A DNA stretch of 64,000 bases from Actinomadura sp. WMMA1423 (GCF_006547145.1 NZ_CP041244.1:8990001-9054000), one strand, 5' to 3'; shown: positions 35,308 through 44,364, numbered from the stretch's first letter. Notes: generated by a model from the letters alone, not told the origin. Numbers and translations: made by a program.

Positions 35308-35541
35308 ATGCTCGACCAACTCGAAATCGCACGAGCGCTCAAGGACAAGGACTACTTCCAGTCACTCCAACCCGCGGAGCAGCAAGCCGTGGTGGCCACG
35401 GGCGGAATCGGCGCCGGCGATATCAGCGACGAGAGTCTCGAGTCCGTCAGCAGCGGGCTGGAAGGCGGCACGCAGATGCTGTACACGGGGACCGACGCGA
35501 CCGAGGAAGCGGCCCACCTGATGGTCATCTGCACCTGCTGA
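35308..35541 (+). CDS. lanA: type II lanthipeptide precursor (mersacidin-like leader)
   Basis: A 77-residue precursor. AAGGAGG sits 8 bases before ATG 35308. The leader (about residues 1-54) is acidic and helical, with LDQLEIARALKDKDYFQSL at its start, and ends SVSSGLEGG, a double-glycine cleavage site. The predicted 23-residue core has Thr at core positions 1, 6, 8, 11 and 22 and Cys at 21 and 23, ending VICTC; two (methyl)lanthionine rings are possible. Its single His (core position 16) is the only His in the whole peptide. A LanM gene follows after 224 bases and a JmjC-type oxygenase after that. No LanT or protease is present, so maturation would need genes elsewhere. Confidence 0.88.
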   Translation: MLDQLEIARALKDKDYFQSLQPAEQQAVVATGGIGAGDISDESLESVSSGLEGGTQMLYTGTDATEEAAHLMVICTC

Positions 35542-35549
35542 CCAACGCG

Positions 35550-35610
35550 GAGAAAGTGCCCCAGATGCCCGTGGTCCAAGATGACCGTGGCTCATCCGGA
35601 GCACTTTCTC
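35550..35610 (+). terminator. stem-loop between precursor and LanM genes
   Basis: GAGAAAGTGC (35550-35559) pairs perfectly with GCACTTTCTC (35601-35610); two more C-G pairs can form inside past a bulged A. The loop is about 40 bases and the 3' side is followed by TTATG. It starts 8 bases after the precursor stop. Such hairpins between lanA and biosynthetic genes act as partial terminators or stabilisers so that precursor is made in excess. Confidence 0.6.
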
Positions 35611-35765
35611 TTATGCTCTGCCGTAGACGTCGGCAACGACTCCACCAGTGCCCGATCATCGTCGGTCACATCCGAGCGGCGACGCGCCCGCCGAAATGCC
35701 CCCGCCCCTGAACGAAACAGCCATAAAGTCACGCAGCCGCACCGGTTTCTACCTAGGGACCCCGC

Positions 35766-38700
35766 ATGGCTATGGATCCCCTGTCGCTCGACGCAGTGTG
35801 GTGGCGTGCGCTGACGCTGGACGAGCGATGCAGCGGCCGTGGATCACGGTTGCCGGAATCCTCGGTGCCCGAAAGACTTGCAACCGCGCAGCGCCGCTTG
35901 GGGCAATGGAGGTCCCAGTCTCCCTTTGGGAGTGAGGATCACTTCCTTGCTCGCCTTGCACTCGATGACCTGGACGAAGCATCCTTCTTCGCCCTGCTCG
36001 GCGAATCTTCAGCCTCTCTCCAGCGCCGCCTGCCAGAGGTCCCTGCCTGGCTCAAGCGTCTCGAGCACGCCTTCCAAGCATCAGGAGACTCTCCTGTTGA
36101 GGGTCTGCCAGTCGTCGGTCCCTTGATCGCCCAAACGCGCGCCGTTCTGAGGAGGAAGGCCGAAGAGCTATCGGACGCGTGGCCAGGGGTGGATGTTCGG
36201 TGGGGGTCCGTAGTCGAGCAGCTGGTCTCTGCGATGATCTCTCGGCTCGATGAACGGATCAGTCGCGCGGTGGTCCTCGAGATGCGTGTGGCCACACTGC
36301 GAGGGACGCTGACGGGCACAGACCCCGGTGGACGCTTCCGAGGCTTTCTGGGGCGTCTACGCGACCCCGGCGAGGCGCTGCTCTTCCTGCGACAGTACCC
36401 GGTGCTCGCCAGGATACTGATCGATTCCGTTGTTGATTGGACCGAGGCGGCCGGAGAACTGCTGGAGCGAATCTGCATCGACTGGGAACGGATCCACGCA
36501 ACGTTCTGGCCGAACTGCGACAGCGGGCCGCTGACGAAGATCGAATTGGGACTGGGTGACCTGCACCGTAAAGGTCACGAGGTGTGCACCCTGCACTTTG
36601 GCTCAACCAGGCGGTTGCTCTACAAACCGCGGTCGCTTCGGATCGACCAGCACTTCGCGCAGTTGCTGAGGTGGCTGCACGAGAGAGGTGCACCGGAGTT
36701 GCGGGTTCCCAGAATGCTGGACCGCGGCGAATATGGTTGGTCCGAGTTCGTGTTCCACGCTCCTTGCCGCGATCGGGAGGAAGCATGCCAGTTTTACGTA
36801 CGTCAGGGGTCGCTCCTCGCAGTCCTCTACCTTCTGAATGCCAGCGACTTTCACGACGAGAATCTGATCGCCGCGGGCGGCTACCCGGTTCCAATCGACC
36901 TTGAAACCCTCTGCGGTCCGGATTTCGGGCAAGCGCAGGAGGGTTTTTATGGCTCATACACGGAGTTCGAACTTAAGAACTCCGTGCTCGGCACAATGCT
37001 GTTGCCGCTTATCCAGGAAGGCGAGCATGGTGGCACGGTCGACCGCAGCGGTCTCGGCGCCCGAGAAGGGCAGCTGTCGAACGACCCCCTGCCTCAGTGG
37101 GAGCACATCGGCACCGATCAAGTAAAACTGGCATTCCGGCGCCGTGAGGTGTCGGGGAGGCACAACCGACCTCAACTTGATGGGTCGCCCCTGAACGCCT
37201 TCGACTTCGTTGGGGACATCGAAGCCGGCTTCGCCTCGATGTACCGGCTGATCGAGGCGTTCCGCAAGGACCTCCTGTCTCCCGAGGGGCCGCTGTCCGC
37301 CATGCGCGACGACGAGGTGCGCGTGGTGTTCCGGGCTACCCGGTTCTATGACAAGATCCTGCGCCAGAGTTACCATCCGGACTACCTGGGCGACGCCCTC
37401 GACCGTGAATGCCTGTTCGATCGTCTTTGGTTCGGCATCGATCGAACGGAGTTCCCGCACGTCGCGCGGCGCCTGTTGCGGAGCGAACGCCGGGATCTAT
37501 GGCGCGGCGAGGTCCCGTACTTCGCCACGCGTGTGGGCTCACAGGATCTCTGGACGAGCGACGGCCGCTGTCTCGACCGGTTCTTCATCCGCTCGGGCTG
37601 GGACATGGTCCGTGACCGGCTGGCGCACTTCGGCGAAGAGGACCTCCGCCGCCAGCTCTGGTACATCCAAGCCTCGATGAGCACGCTGGCGCTCAACAAC
37701 GAGCCCGTGTTCAGAAGCTACAAGACGGCTACTGGTATCCGACCGGTTGATCGCAGCCGGCTCCTCGCCCAAGCATCGGCCATAGCCGACCGCATCGTTC
37801 AGCTCGCTCAATGGAAGAACGACTGCGCATCATGGATCGGGCTTTCGTTCGGAGAAAGCCGTGGTTGGCAGCTGAATCCGTTGCAGACGGACCTGTACAG
37901 CGGACTGCCAGGAATCATCCTGTTTCTTGCATATGCGGAGGAGTTGACCGGGCGCGACGAGTTCAGATCCGTCTCGAGAGGTGCACTGGCGACCCTTCGG
38001 AACCAGATGAATCACCGGCACGCCCGGTTGGACACCGTCGGCGGTTTTGATGGGTGGGGCGGTCTCATCTATTTGTGGACACATCTCTTCCACCTCTGGA
38101 GGAGCGACGAGCTGTTGGCCGAGGCGGACGCCATGGTCGCCCGTGTCGAGATGCTTGCGAATCTTGACGAGTACATGGATGTCGTCCAGGGAGCAGCGGG
38201 AGCGATCGTCCCGCTCCTGACACTGCACAGGATGACGGGCGCCGTGCGGCCACTCGACATCGCCCGTAGGCTCGGTGACCGCCTCGTCGAGCGGGCACAA
38301 CCATGTGACGGAGGCGTTGGCTGGCTTGGCAGATTGTTCCCCGTTCGACCTCTGACCGGGTTCTCGCACGGCGCATCCGGGTTCGCCTGGGCGTTGACGG
38401 AACTATTTGCGAGCACGGGTGAAGAGGCCTATGCGCGGACCGCGCTGCAAGCGGTCACATTCGAGCGTGGCCACTTTTCGCCGACGTCACAAAACTGGGC
38501 GGATCTCAGGCGTTCCTCGCAGGCGAAGAATTCTCGGGGTATGGCTGCCTGGTGCCACGGCGCGTGCGGGATCGGCATGAGTCGCCTGCGGATGCGAACC
38601 GCGCTCAGCGACGAGATCATCCAGGAGGATCTGGATGTCGCTCTGCAAACGACGTACCGAGATGGCTTCGGAAGGAATCACTCGCTCTGCCACGGCGATC

Positions 38701-38966
38701 TGGGCTCTCTCGATTTCATCCTGCAAGCCGGCCTTTATTTCCCGAAGGCGGCCTGGGAAACCCGTCTATCCGAACGCGCATCGCAGACTCTCGCCACCAT
38801 GGAAGAGCACGGCTGGCGTTGCGGCACGCCGCTGGACGTGGAGACCCCCGGCATGATGGACGGGCTAGCCGGTATCGGCTATGGGCTGTTGCGCCTGGCC
38901 GAACCCGATCGGGTCCCATCGGTGCTGATCCTGGGTGAACCGAGCGAGGTAAAGACCACCAGCTAA
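35766..38966 (+). CDS. lanM: type II lanthipeptide synthetase LanM
   Basis: A 1066-residue bifunctional enzyme that phosphorylates and eliminates Ser/Thr and then cyclises onto Cys. The dehydratase domain keeps the kinase-like residues known from CylM: Lys287 (YKPRSL), Asp361-x-His363-x-x-Asn366 (DFHDEN) and Asp378-x-Glu380 (PIDLET), with spacing identical to CylM. The C-terminal cyclase domain has GFSHGASG (about 864) and zinc ligands Cys930 (WCHGACG), Cys975 and His976 (LCHGD), the standard Cys-Cys-His set. Start ATG 35766 follows AGGGA. Length is normal. GC is lower than in the flanking catabolic genes, suggesting transfer. It acts on the adjacent precursor. Confidence 0.95.
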   Translation: MAMDPLSLDAVWWRALTLDERCSGRGSRLPESSVPERLATAQRRLGQWRSQSPFGSEDHFLARLALDDLDEASFFALLGESSASLQRRLPEVPAWLKRLEHAFQASGDSPVEGLPVVGPLIAQTRAVLRRKAEELSDAWPGVDVRWGSVVEQLVSAMISRLDERISRAVVLEMRVATLRGTLTGTDPGGRFRGFLGRLRDPGEALLFLRQYPVLARILIDSVVDWTEAAGELLERICIDWERIHATFWPNCDSGPLTKIELGLGDLHRKGHEVCTLHFGSTRRLLYKPRSLRIDQHFAQLLRWLHERGAPELRVPRMLDRGEYGWSEFVFHAPCRDREEACQFYVRQGSLLAVLYLLNASDFHDENLIAAGGYPVPIDLETLCGPDFGQAQEGFYGSYTEFELKNSVLGTMLLPLIQEGEHGGTVDRSGLGAREGQLSNDPLPQWEHIGTDQVKLAFRRREVSGRHNRPQLDGSPLNAFDFVGDIEAGFASMYRLIEAFRKDLLSPEGPLSAMRDDEVRVVFRATRFYDKILRQSYHPDYLGDALDRECLFDRLWFGIDRTEFPHVARRLLRSERRDLWRGEVPYFATRVGSQDLWTSDGRCLDRFFIRSGWDMVRDRLAHFGEEDLRRQLWYIQASMSTLALNNEPVFRSYKTATGIRPVDRSRLLAQASAIADRIVQLAQWKNDCASWIGLSFGESRGWQLNPLQTDLYSGLPGIILFLAYAEELTGRDEFRSVSRGALATLRNQMNHRHARLDTVGGFDGWGGLIYLWTHLFHLWRSDELLAEADAMVARVEMLANLDEYMDVVQGAAGAIVPLLTLHRMTGAVRPLDIARRLGDRLVERAQPCDGGVGWLGRLFPVRPLTGFSHGASGFAWALTELFASTGEEAYARTALQAVTFERGHFSPTSQNWADLRRSSQAKNSRGMAAWCHGACGIGMSRLRMRTALSDEIIQEDLDVALQTTYRDGFGRNHSLCHGDLGSLDFILQAGLYFPKAAWETRLSERASQTLATMEEHGWRCGTPLDVETPGMMDGLAGIGYGLLRLAEPDRVPSVLILGEPSEVKTTS

Positions 38967-39023
38967 GCCGGAGTCCGAGCACGAGAACAAGAACTCGAAG
39001 TCCCGAGAAAGGACTCACTCATC

Positions 39024-40226
39024 ATGGTGCAGCGAGAGGTCGACAATTTTGAAAGTCTGATTCACCCCGTCACGCGGCGGGAGTTCATAGACCTGTACTG
39101 GGGAAAGTCGACACTGGTCCTGCATCGGCACGACCATGACTACTTCCGCGATCTGTTCTCCCTCGCGGACCTGGACTCGTGCCTGATGACGGCGGCAAAC
39201 AGGTCCTCGAAGATTCTTCAGATAATCCCTGCGCCGGACAGTGGACGTAGCGGGATGCTGACCTCGGTAGCCGGGCTCTCCAAGGACCGCCTTTATGAAG
39301 CCTACCTGTCCGGTGACACTATTCGCTTGATCGGGGTCGAGAAGGTCTGGCCTCCTTTCGGACGGCTTGCGGCCGGCCTGCAAGAGGCACTCGATATGAA
39401 TATCGGTTTCAATCTCTTTCTGACACCTCCGGGTTCACAGGGGTTCCCGGCCCACGTCGATGTGCTGGACTCGCTGATCATTCAAGTGGCGGGTTCCAAG
39501 CAATGGCATATCTGGGAGCCGATCTACGAGCGGCCGATGGACTCGCCACGTTCATTCCAGCACATCACGAAGATGAGGTGGACGGAGGAGGAACTCAAGC
39601 TTCGCCACAAGCCCCTCCTCGAAGCCGGAGATCTCATCTACCTCCCGCGCGGATTTTTTCATAAGGCCGTTGCGGTAGATGAATTCTCGTTGCATCTGAC
39701 CATTTCCTTCCATCCGCTCAACTGGGTGGACTTCTTCGGTCGGGCGCTGGAACTAGCCGCGTTGGAAGATGTGGAGCTTCGTCAGGATCTGCCCCCCGGT
39801 TTCATTGGGGACCCTGAGGCGCAGCAGAACATGTCGATCGTGTTCGCGCGTTTGCTGGCCCGGTTCAGCGAGAAGCTCTCCTTCGATGCGGCCCTCGGGT
39901 CGCTGGTCGAAGAGCACGTCGGCGCTCGCCCGTTTCCAGCGGACGGGCACTTCTCTGTGCTGGCCGGTATGCGGGAGATCGGTCTCGATTCGGTGGTCGA
40001 AAGGAGGCTGGGCCTCGCCTGCCTGGTGGAAAGCTCGGGAGGAACGACCGCCATCATTTTTGGGCCGAAGCGTGTCCAAGGCCCGAAAGAGATCTTTTCA
40101 ACTCTGGAGTTCATACGCGACAACCGAAAGTTCCGCATCTGCGATCTACCCGGTTCGACAAGCTTGGACGGTAAGCTCACCTTGGTTCGGCGGCTGGTCC
40201 GCGATGGTCTGCTGAGACCTGTGTGA
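39024..40226 (+). CDS. JmjC/Cupin_4-type 2-oxoglutarate Fe(II) oxygenase
   Basis: A 400-residue protein of the Cupin_4 (ROX/YcfD, MINA/NO66-like) group of JmjC oxygenases, which beta-hydroxylate Arg or His side chains of ribosomal proteins. The iron triad is visible: His144-x-Asp146 in GFPAHVDVLDS and His213 in LPRGFFHKAV. The first motif is followed by QVAGSKQWHIW, the family's next landmark, and a C-terminal winged-helix-like domain is expected in the last 150 residues. It starts 57 bases after lanM with the same low GC, so it is probably a tailoring enzyme for the lanthipeptide. The precursor core has one His and no Arg, making His the leading candidate target. Confidence 0.85.
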   Translation: MVQREVDNFESLIHPVTRREFIDLYWGKSTLVLHRHDHDYFRDLFSLADLDSCLMTAANRSSKILQIIPAPDSGRSGMLTSVAGLSKDRLYEAYLSGDTIRLIGVEKVWPPFGRLAAGLQEALDMNIGFNLFLTPPGSQGFPAHVDVLDSLIIQVAGSKQWHIWEPIYERPMDSPRSFQHITKMRWTEEELKLRHKPLLEAGDLIYLPRGFFHKAVAVDEFSLHLTISFHPLNWVDFFGRALELAALEDVELRQDLPPGFIGDPEAQQNMSIVFARLLARFSEKLSFDAALGSLVEEHVGARPFPADGHFSVLAGMREIGLDSVVERRLGLACLVESSGGTTAIIFGPKRVQGPKEIFSTLEFIRDNRKFRICDLPGSTSLDGKLTLVRRLVRDGLLRPV

Positions 40227-40864
40227 TCGCGCGCCGTCACCTACGTCGTGTCCATTTATGGGTGAATCCGAGCTAGTTCGACATGGCCGCTTGATGTCTC
40301 TGCTGGTGGGTGAGCGCCGTAGCGCGTGGTCGACCTTCGCGCTGGGCGGGCCGAGCTTGTTGAGCAGGTGACGTTGAGTGGCACGTCGGCGAGCGCATGC
40401 GCGACGTGCAGCTACTGCGCTCTCCTTCTCTCAGCGCCGCGCTGGCCACCAGCCAGCGACGCGGGCGCCAGGCGGACGCTGCCACGCGGACAGGGGGCAA
40501 GTGCGCGGCCGGGCTGGAATGGTGGACCAGTTGGGGCTCACACCCTGTCAGGTGGACAGGCGCGCTGTCGGCGCGCAGCCCCGGCTTGCCTTGGGCCGGG
40601 GTTCAAGCTCGGCGAGTCCTGATCCTTGAGGCGGATGCGGCAGAGCAGCGTGCCGAGCAGGCCGCGCGATGCCGCCGCCAGCGCCGGACGGGCGCCTCTT
40701 GAATGGGAAGAAACCGCAGCCCGCGCGGCCCTCCGGAATCACCAAGTTGTCCAGTCTTCGTGACTCTTGGGGGCGGTCATGCCTCTCCGTTCCATCATCG
40801 TTGTTGATGCCGTTGGCGTCCACGTGGATGGGGTTCGCTCCAGTGCTTGCGGGGTGGGGGCGGG
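40227..40864. other. gene-free stretch after the lanthipeptide operon
   Basis: No frame shows a recognisable domain. GC rises again towards the flanking level. The stretch leads into decayed mobile-element genes on the minus strand and probably contains further unrecognisable debris of the same kind. Confidence 0.45.
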
Positions 40865-41850
40865 GCGGGTGCCTACACAGTCCCTGTAGACCGGCTCGGT
40901 GACCTCGCGTTGGCTGGCCAGGAAAGGGCGGCCGGCGGTTTGAGCCGGCGTGGCCAAGGCGGTATCGCACCTGGGCAGGGTCGGCGCCGTCGCGGCGCAA
41001 CCGGGTGCCGTAGGTGTACCGGAGGCGGTGCCGCCGCAGGTCCGCGACCCCGGCGTCCTCGCCGACCGCGAGCAGCACTCGTGTAGCTCCGGAGATCGTC
41101 AGGGGTCCGCGCTGCCCGAGCCGCAGCGTCTCGTCGGTGCGGCCGCACTCGGCGAGATAGACCAGCAGCGCGGCGCGGGCCGGCGCAGGGATCGGCACAG
41201 TGCGCGCCTGGTCGCACTTGCCGTGCAGCCGCGCGGTCCCGGTCCGCGCGGTCACCGTGACGCCCTCCACCCGCGGCTGGGCGCACTCCTCGACCCGGGC
41301 CCCGAGTACGGCAGTGCGGCGACGATGGCTGGGTCCCTCGCGCCGCGCCGCGTGGGCGCGCGCTCGACCGCGCCGGCCTGCCGCTCGGACAGGGCGTCCG
41401 GCTCGCCGGGCGGCGGAACGCGCATGCCTTGACGCAGGCTTGCGAACTCGTACATCAGTGCCACCGCCGCCCGCCCCTGGTCGATCGTGGCGACCGAGGC
41501 GCGCGCGTCCGAGCGTGACCGGCGCCAGGCGGCGCCGCGACCTCCGCGCCGAGCACATTGGCGAAGGCGTCCGGATGCAACTCGGCGCCGCCCCGCTCGA
41601 CCAGCCACACCGTGAACATCCGGCAGGCCGTGAACATCCGGCAGGCCGTGAACGTCCGGCAGGCCGTGAACGTCCGGCAGGCCGTGAACATCCGGCAGGC
41701 CGTGAATGCCTGCCGGGTCGGCCGGTACGCCCGCACCGTGTACGGGCTGAGGATGGCTCGGTAGTAGTGCCGCTCGACGTCGGCCCGGGCGCGGCCTGCG
41801 GCGGCCGATCGCTCGGCCGAGACCGCCGCGGACGCGCACGCCGCCGTGGT
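40865..41850 (-). pseudogene. decayed tyrosine recombinase
   Basis: Minus-strand pieces in several frames form a recombinase in order: YYRAILSPYTVRAYRPTRQAF (core-binding helix), WLVERGGAELHPDAFANVL, then KCDQARTVPIPAPARAALL and LRRHRLRYTYGTRLRRDGAD plus VRYRLGHA from the catalytic domain. The last stretch corresponds to the HxLRHTxAT box, but the second His of LRH is Tyr. A further frameshift follows LGHA, after which REVTEPVYRD (an expected end) is found. An 18-base tandem repeat is inserted in the core-binding domain. The gene cannot be functional. Confidence 0.65.
41612..41701. repeat. 18-base tandem repeat, five copies
   Basis: Five head-to-tail copies of GTGAACATCCGGCAGGCC (copies three and four carry GTCC for ATCC), followed by a degraded sixth. 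On the minus strand each encodes six residues (FTACR plus M or T). The array lies inside the recombinase pseudogene where intact homologues would read straight from RQAFT to WLVERGG, so it arose by slippage after or during gene decay. Confidence 0.9.
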
Positions 41851-41949
41851 GTACGGCACGGCGCCCGGCCACAGCGCGACCACCTCGCTGGGGCTGGTCC
41901 GCTGATACCGCCCATCACACTCAGCCCCGCAGTTATCCGCTGATTCGCG

Positions 41950-42320
41950 GCCACGCCGACGAAGCCGCCGGAGCGACACTTTGCCGGGTGGGGGCTCTTC
42001 CTGGTGAGCGGCCAGGAGCCGGTCAACGACGCTGGCGCGCTCGCGAAGGCCGCGGCGGCGGGCGTTGCGGGCCGCGGTGATGTCCCTAAGGCTGACGGTC
42101 GTACCGGCGAGTTGTGGGCAGATCGCCCGGCACAAGAACCCCGTGTCGATGAACACCCGGATCTCGGCCATGTCCCGCGGGTCGTAGCGGACGGCGATGT
42201 GCTCTCCGACATAGGCGGCCAGCACCGGGTCGAGATGACGCAGGCCCTGGAAATGGATCCCGTCGGGATGGATCTTGCGAGCCTTGGTGACGGTGAGCAG
42301 CAGCAGCTCCGGTGCCGGGG
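41950..42320 (-). pseudogene. C-terminal remnant of a Mu-type (IS481-like) transposase
   Basis: The minus-strand frame reads LLLTVTKARKIHPDGIHFQG, then LDPVLAAYVGEHIAVRYDPR, DMAEIRVFIDTGFLCRA and VSLRDITAARNARRRGLRER. This is the beta-barrel C-terminal domain and tail of Mu/Tn552-type DDE transposases. The catalytic DDE core that should precede it is absent. It lies next to the broken tyrosine recombinase, so several elements have been lost here between the two lanthipeptide-related loci. Confidence 0.65.
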
Positions 42321-42390
42321 GTACTCGCAGGGACCGCCTGGCCGGGAATTCGGATGCCCGTAGGCAAAGCGGTCTGGGATCATCCGGTTC

Positions 42391-43017
42391 ATGCAACTAG
42401 CCGGCGACTTCGAGGCGCACTTCACCGTGCGGTGCCACGGTGACGCCGACATCGAAGCCCTTGCCTGCTATGCCGACCACCGCGGACTGAAATTCGCTCA
42501 CATCGTGCTCGACCGTGGCCGTGTACCGTCCCAGCCCATGTTGACGCTGCGCATGTAAGGCACCTTCACCCAGGCCAGGTCCAAGGCCGAGCACATCGCC
42601 GACGCGCTGCGTCTCGACGGCTTCCTGGTGAGCAGGACGAAGATCGAGGCGGCGCCCTGGAACGAGGGCGTGCCCGCGTCCGACGCCGAGGCCGACGGCC
42701 TGTGCTATTTCGAGCACCACATCAAGCTCCTGCTCGACCCCGGCGACGACACCGCGGCCCTGGCCGAGACCGTCGTCCCGCACGGCGCGCACCTGTCGCG
42801 CAACGCACGCCGTGTTCGAGCGGACGGCAGGTCCGAGCGGTTCGTCACCCAGCGCTGTCATCGCGTCGGCGCGCGGACGGCCGGGCAGCGCCTGGACACG
42901 CTCACCTCCGTGCTGCGCGCCAACGGCCACGACATCGCGTCGGTGGAACGCGAGTTCGTGGTGTTCGACGGAAACGCCTCCCTCGACGACGGATGGATCA
43001 CGGAGGGCGCGCCATGA
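42391..43017 (+). pseudogene. conserved hypothetical partner of the AbiEii-like gene, interrupted by a stop
   Basis: From ATG 42391 the frame reads MQLAGDFEAHFTVRCHGDAD, LKFAHIVLDRGRVPSQPM, then meets TAA at 42556. Past the stop the same frame continues without shift: KIEAAPWNEGVPASDAEADG, YFEHHIKLLLD, AHLSRNARRVRADGRSERFV and EREFVVFDGNASLDDGWI. The stop codon is the only lesion over 209 codons. Its end overlaps the nucleotidyltransferase start as ATGA, so they form a pair. ATG 42628 could still yield the last two thirds. Function unknown; pairing suggests an antitoxin or co-enzyme role for its partner. Confidence 0.65.
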
Positions 43018-44309
43018 CGGGCAGATGGGATGATCTTGGATTCGGCCCCTGGCCGGACGGCGCGGAGGTCCCGCACACCCCACCCGACGACCGGACGCGC
43101 GGTCGCCTCGGCCTGCCCGCGACGCTGCGGCCCGTGCCCGGCGCCGTCCAGCGGCCGGTGTTCGACCCCGCACTCAAACACCTCACCAAGGCGATGCGGA
43201 CGGGTGAGCCGCAGTTCGCGTCTGTCAAGGAGGGGACGCGCTGGTACGCGGCCCGCCGTCGCGCGGTCGGCCATGTGCTCGCCGCGATTTCCCACTCGCG
43301 GTGGGTGGACCACCTCGTGCTGCGTGGCAGCGTTCTGCTGCGCGCCTGGTACGGCGAGGCCGCGCGCGAGCCCGGCGATCTCGACTTCGTGGTGGTGCCG
43401 CCGTCCTGGCGCATGGCCGAGCACCGCACGCGCCAGATGCTGGACGGCATCGCCGAGGCCGCGGCCGAGGCGTCCGAGTACGAGCAGGTGCGGCTGGACG
43501 CGGACAGCACGGTCGTCGAGGACATCTGGACCTATGACCGCGTTCCAGGCCGCCGCCTCCTCCTGCTCTGGCAGTCCGACGGCCTGCCGAGCGGCACGGT
43601 GCAACTCGACTTCGTCTTCGGTGAGGAGCTTCCCGTCCCGCCCGAGCCGACGCCGATCTCGTGCGCGGACTACGGCGATTCCGTGATGCTGAACGCCGCC
43701 ACACCGGAGCTGTCGCTGGCGTGGAAGCTGCTGTGGCTGTTCGACGACCCGTACCCGCAGGGCAAGGACCTGTATGACGCCTGGCTGCTGGCCCGGCACG
43801 TCACGCCCTCGTTCCGGCTGCTGACCGACACGCTCGTGGCCGCGAACGCCTCCTTCGCGCGGCGGCTCCCTTCAGCCGAACGAATCATCGGCCTGGACGC
43901 CGACTGGAGCGAGTTCCGCAAGGAGTATCCGGACGTGCCCGGCGACGCCGCCGACTACCTGCGGGAGTTGGCCGACGCCCTGACACCCGCCCTGGCCGAG
44001 GTGTCGCAGCTTCCCGATGACGGGTACGGGCGCTGCGCGGAACTCCTGCGCGACCGGATCACCCGGCTCCGGCCGCTTCTCTCCGAACAGGGTCTGCCCG
44101 CCGTTCAGACGCGGCTGATGGAGGACCAGGTCCCGTTCGTCGAGGCGGTCGTCATCACGTGTGAGCTGCTGGGACGCGACGCGCACGGCCTGGACGACGT
44201 GGCCCGGATGGTGTTGGACGCCCGCGCGAGCGCTGGATCGGGAGAAGCGGCCTACTACCGCCGCAACCCGAAGAACCTCAAGGAAGACCTGCGCACCCTC
44301 CGGCGATGA
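43014..44309 (+). CDS. AbiEii/AbiGii-type nucleotidyltransferase (possible toxin)
   Basis: A 431-residue protein of the nucleotidyl transferase AbiEii family. The polymerase-beta-like core motif is clear: Gly105-Ser106 (LRGSVLLRAW) followed by Asp122-x-Asp124 (PGDLDFVVV), and a third acidic residue, Asp199, in TVQLDFVFGE. AbiEii enzymes and relatives such as MenT transfer nucleotides to RNA or other targets and serve as toxins in phage defence or toxin-antitoxin pairs. The start ATG 43014 overlaps the upstream interrupted gene. No AbiEi-type winged-helix antitoxin is seen. Some actinobacterial members may instead be housekeeping, so the toxin role is inference. Confidence 0.85.
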   Translation: MTGRWDDLGFGPWPDGAEVPHTPPDDRTRGRLGLPATLRPVPGAVQRPVFDPALKHLTKAMRTGEPQFASVKEGTRWYAARRRAVGHVLAAISHSRWVDHLVLRGSVLLRAWYGEAAREPGDLDFVVVPPSWRMAEHRTRQMLDGIAEAAAEASEYEQVRLDADSTVVEDIWTYDRVPGRRLLLLWQSDGLPSGTVQLDFVFGEELPVPPEPTPISCADYGDSVMLNAATPELSLAWKLLWLFDDPYPQGKDLYDAWLLARHVTPSFRLLTDTLVAANASFARRLPSAERIIGLDADWSEFRKEYPDVPGDAADYLRELADALTPALAEVSQLPDDGYGRCAELLRDRITRLRPLLSEQGLPAVQTRLMEDQVPFVEAVVITCELLGRDAHGLDDVARMVLDARASAGSGEAAYYRRNPKNLKEDLRTLRR

Positions 44310-44345
44310 CGGCGCCGGACCCCCTTGCGGACGATTTGACGGTCG

Positions 44346-44364
44346 CGATAGCTGACCGCTATCG
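44346..44364 (+). terminator. short stem-loop after the AbiEii-like gene
   Basis: CGATAGC-TGACC-GCTATCG is a perfect 7-base inverted repeat with a 5-base loop, 36 bases after the stop codon. It may terminate the transcript or insulate it from the convergent LanC-like gene. Confidence 0.5.

Noticed and set aside
41612..41701. CRISPR array
   Set aside because: The 18-base units are directly adjacent with no spacers, so this is a simple tandem repeat inside a recombinase remnant.
40548..42452. A single 634-residue minus-strand gene
   Set aside because: It strings together unrelated pieces (transposase tail, recombinase parts in other frames, nonsense) without a consistent fold; treated as two pseudogenes.
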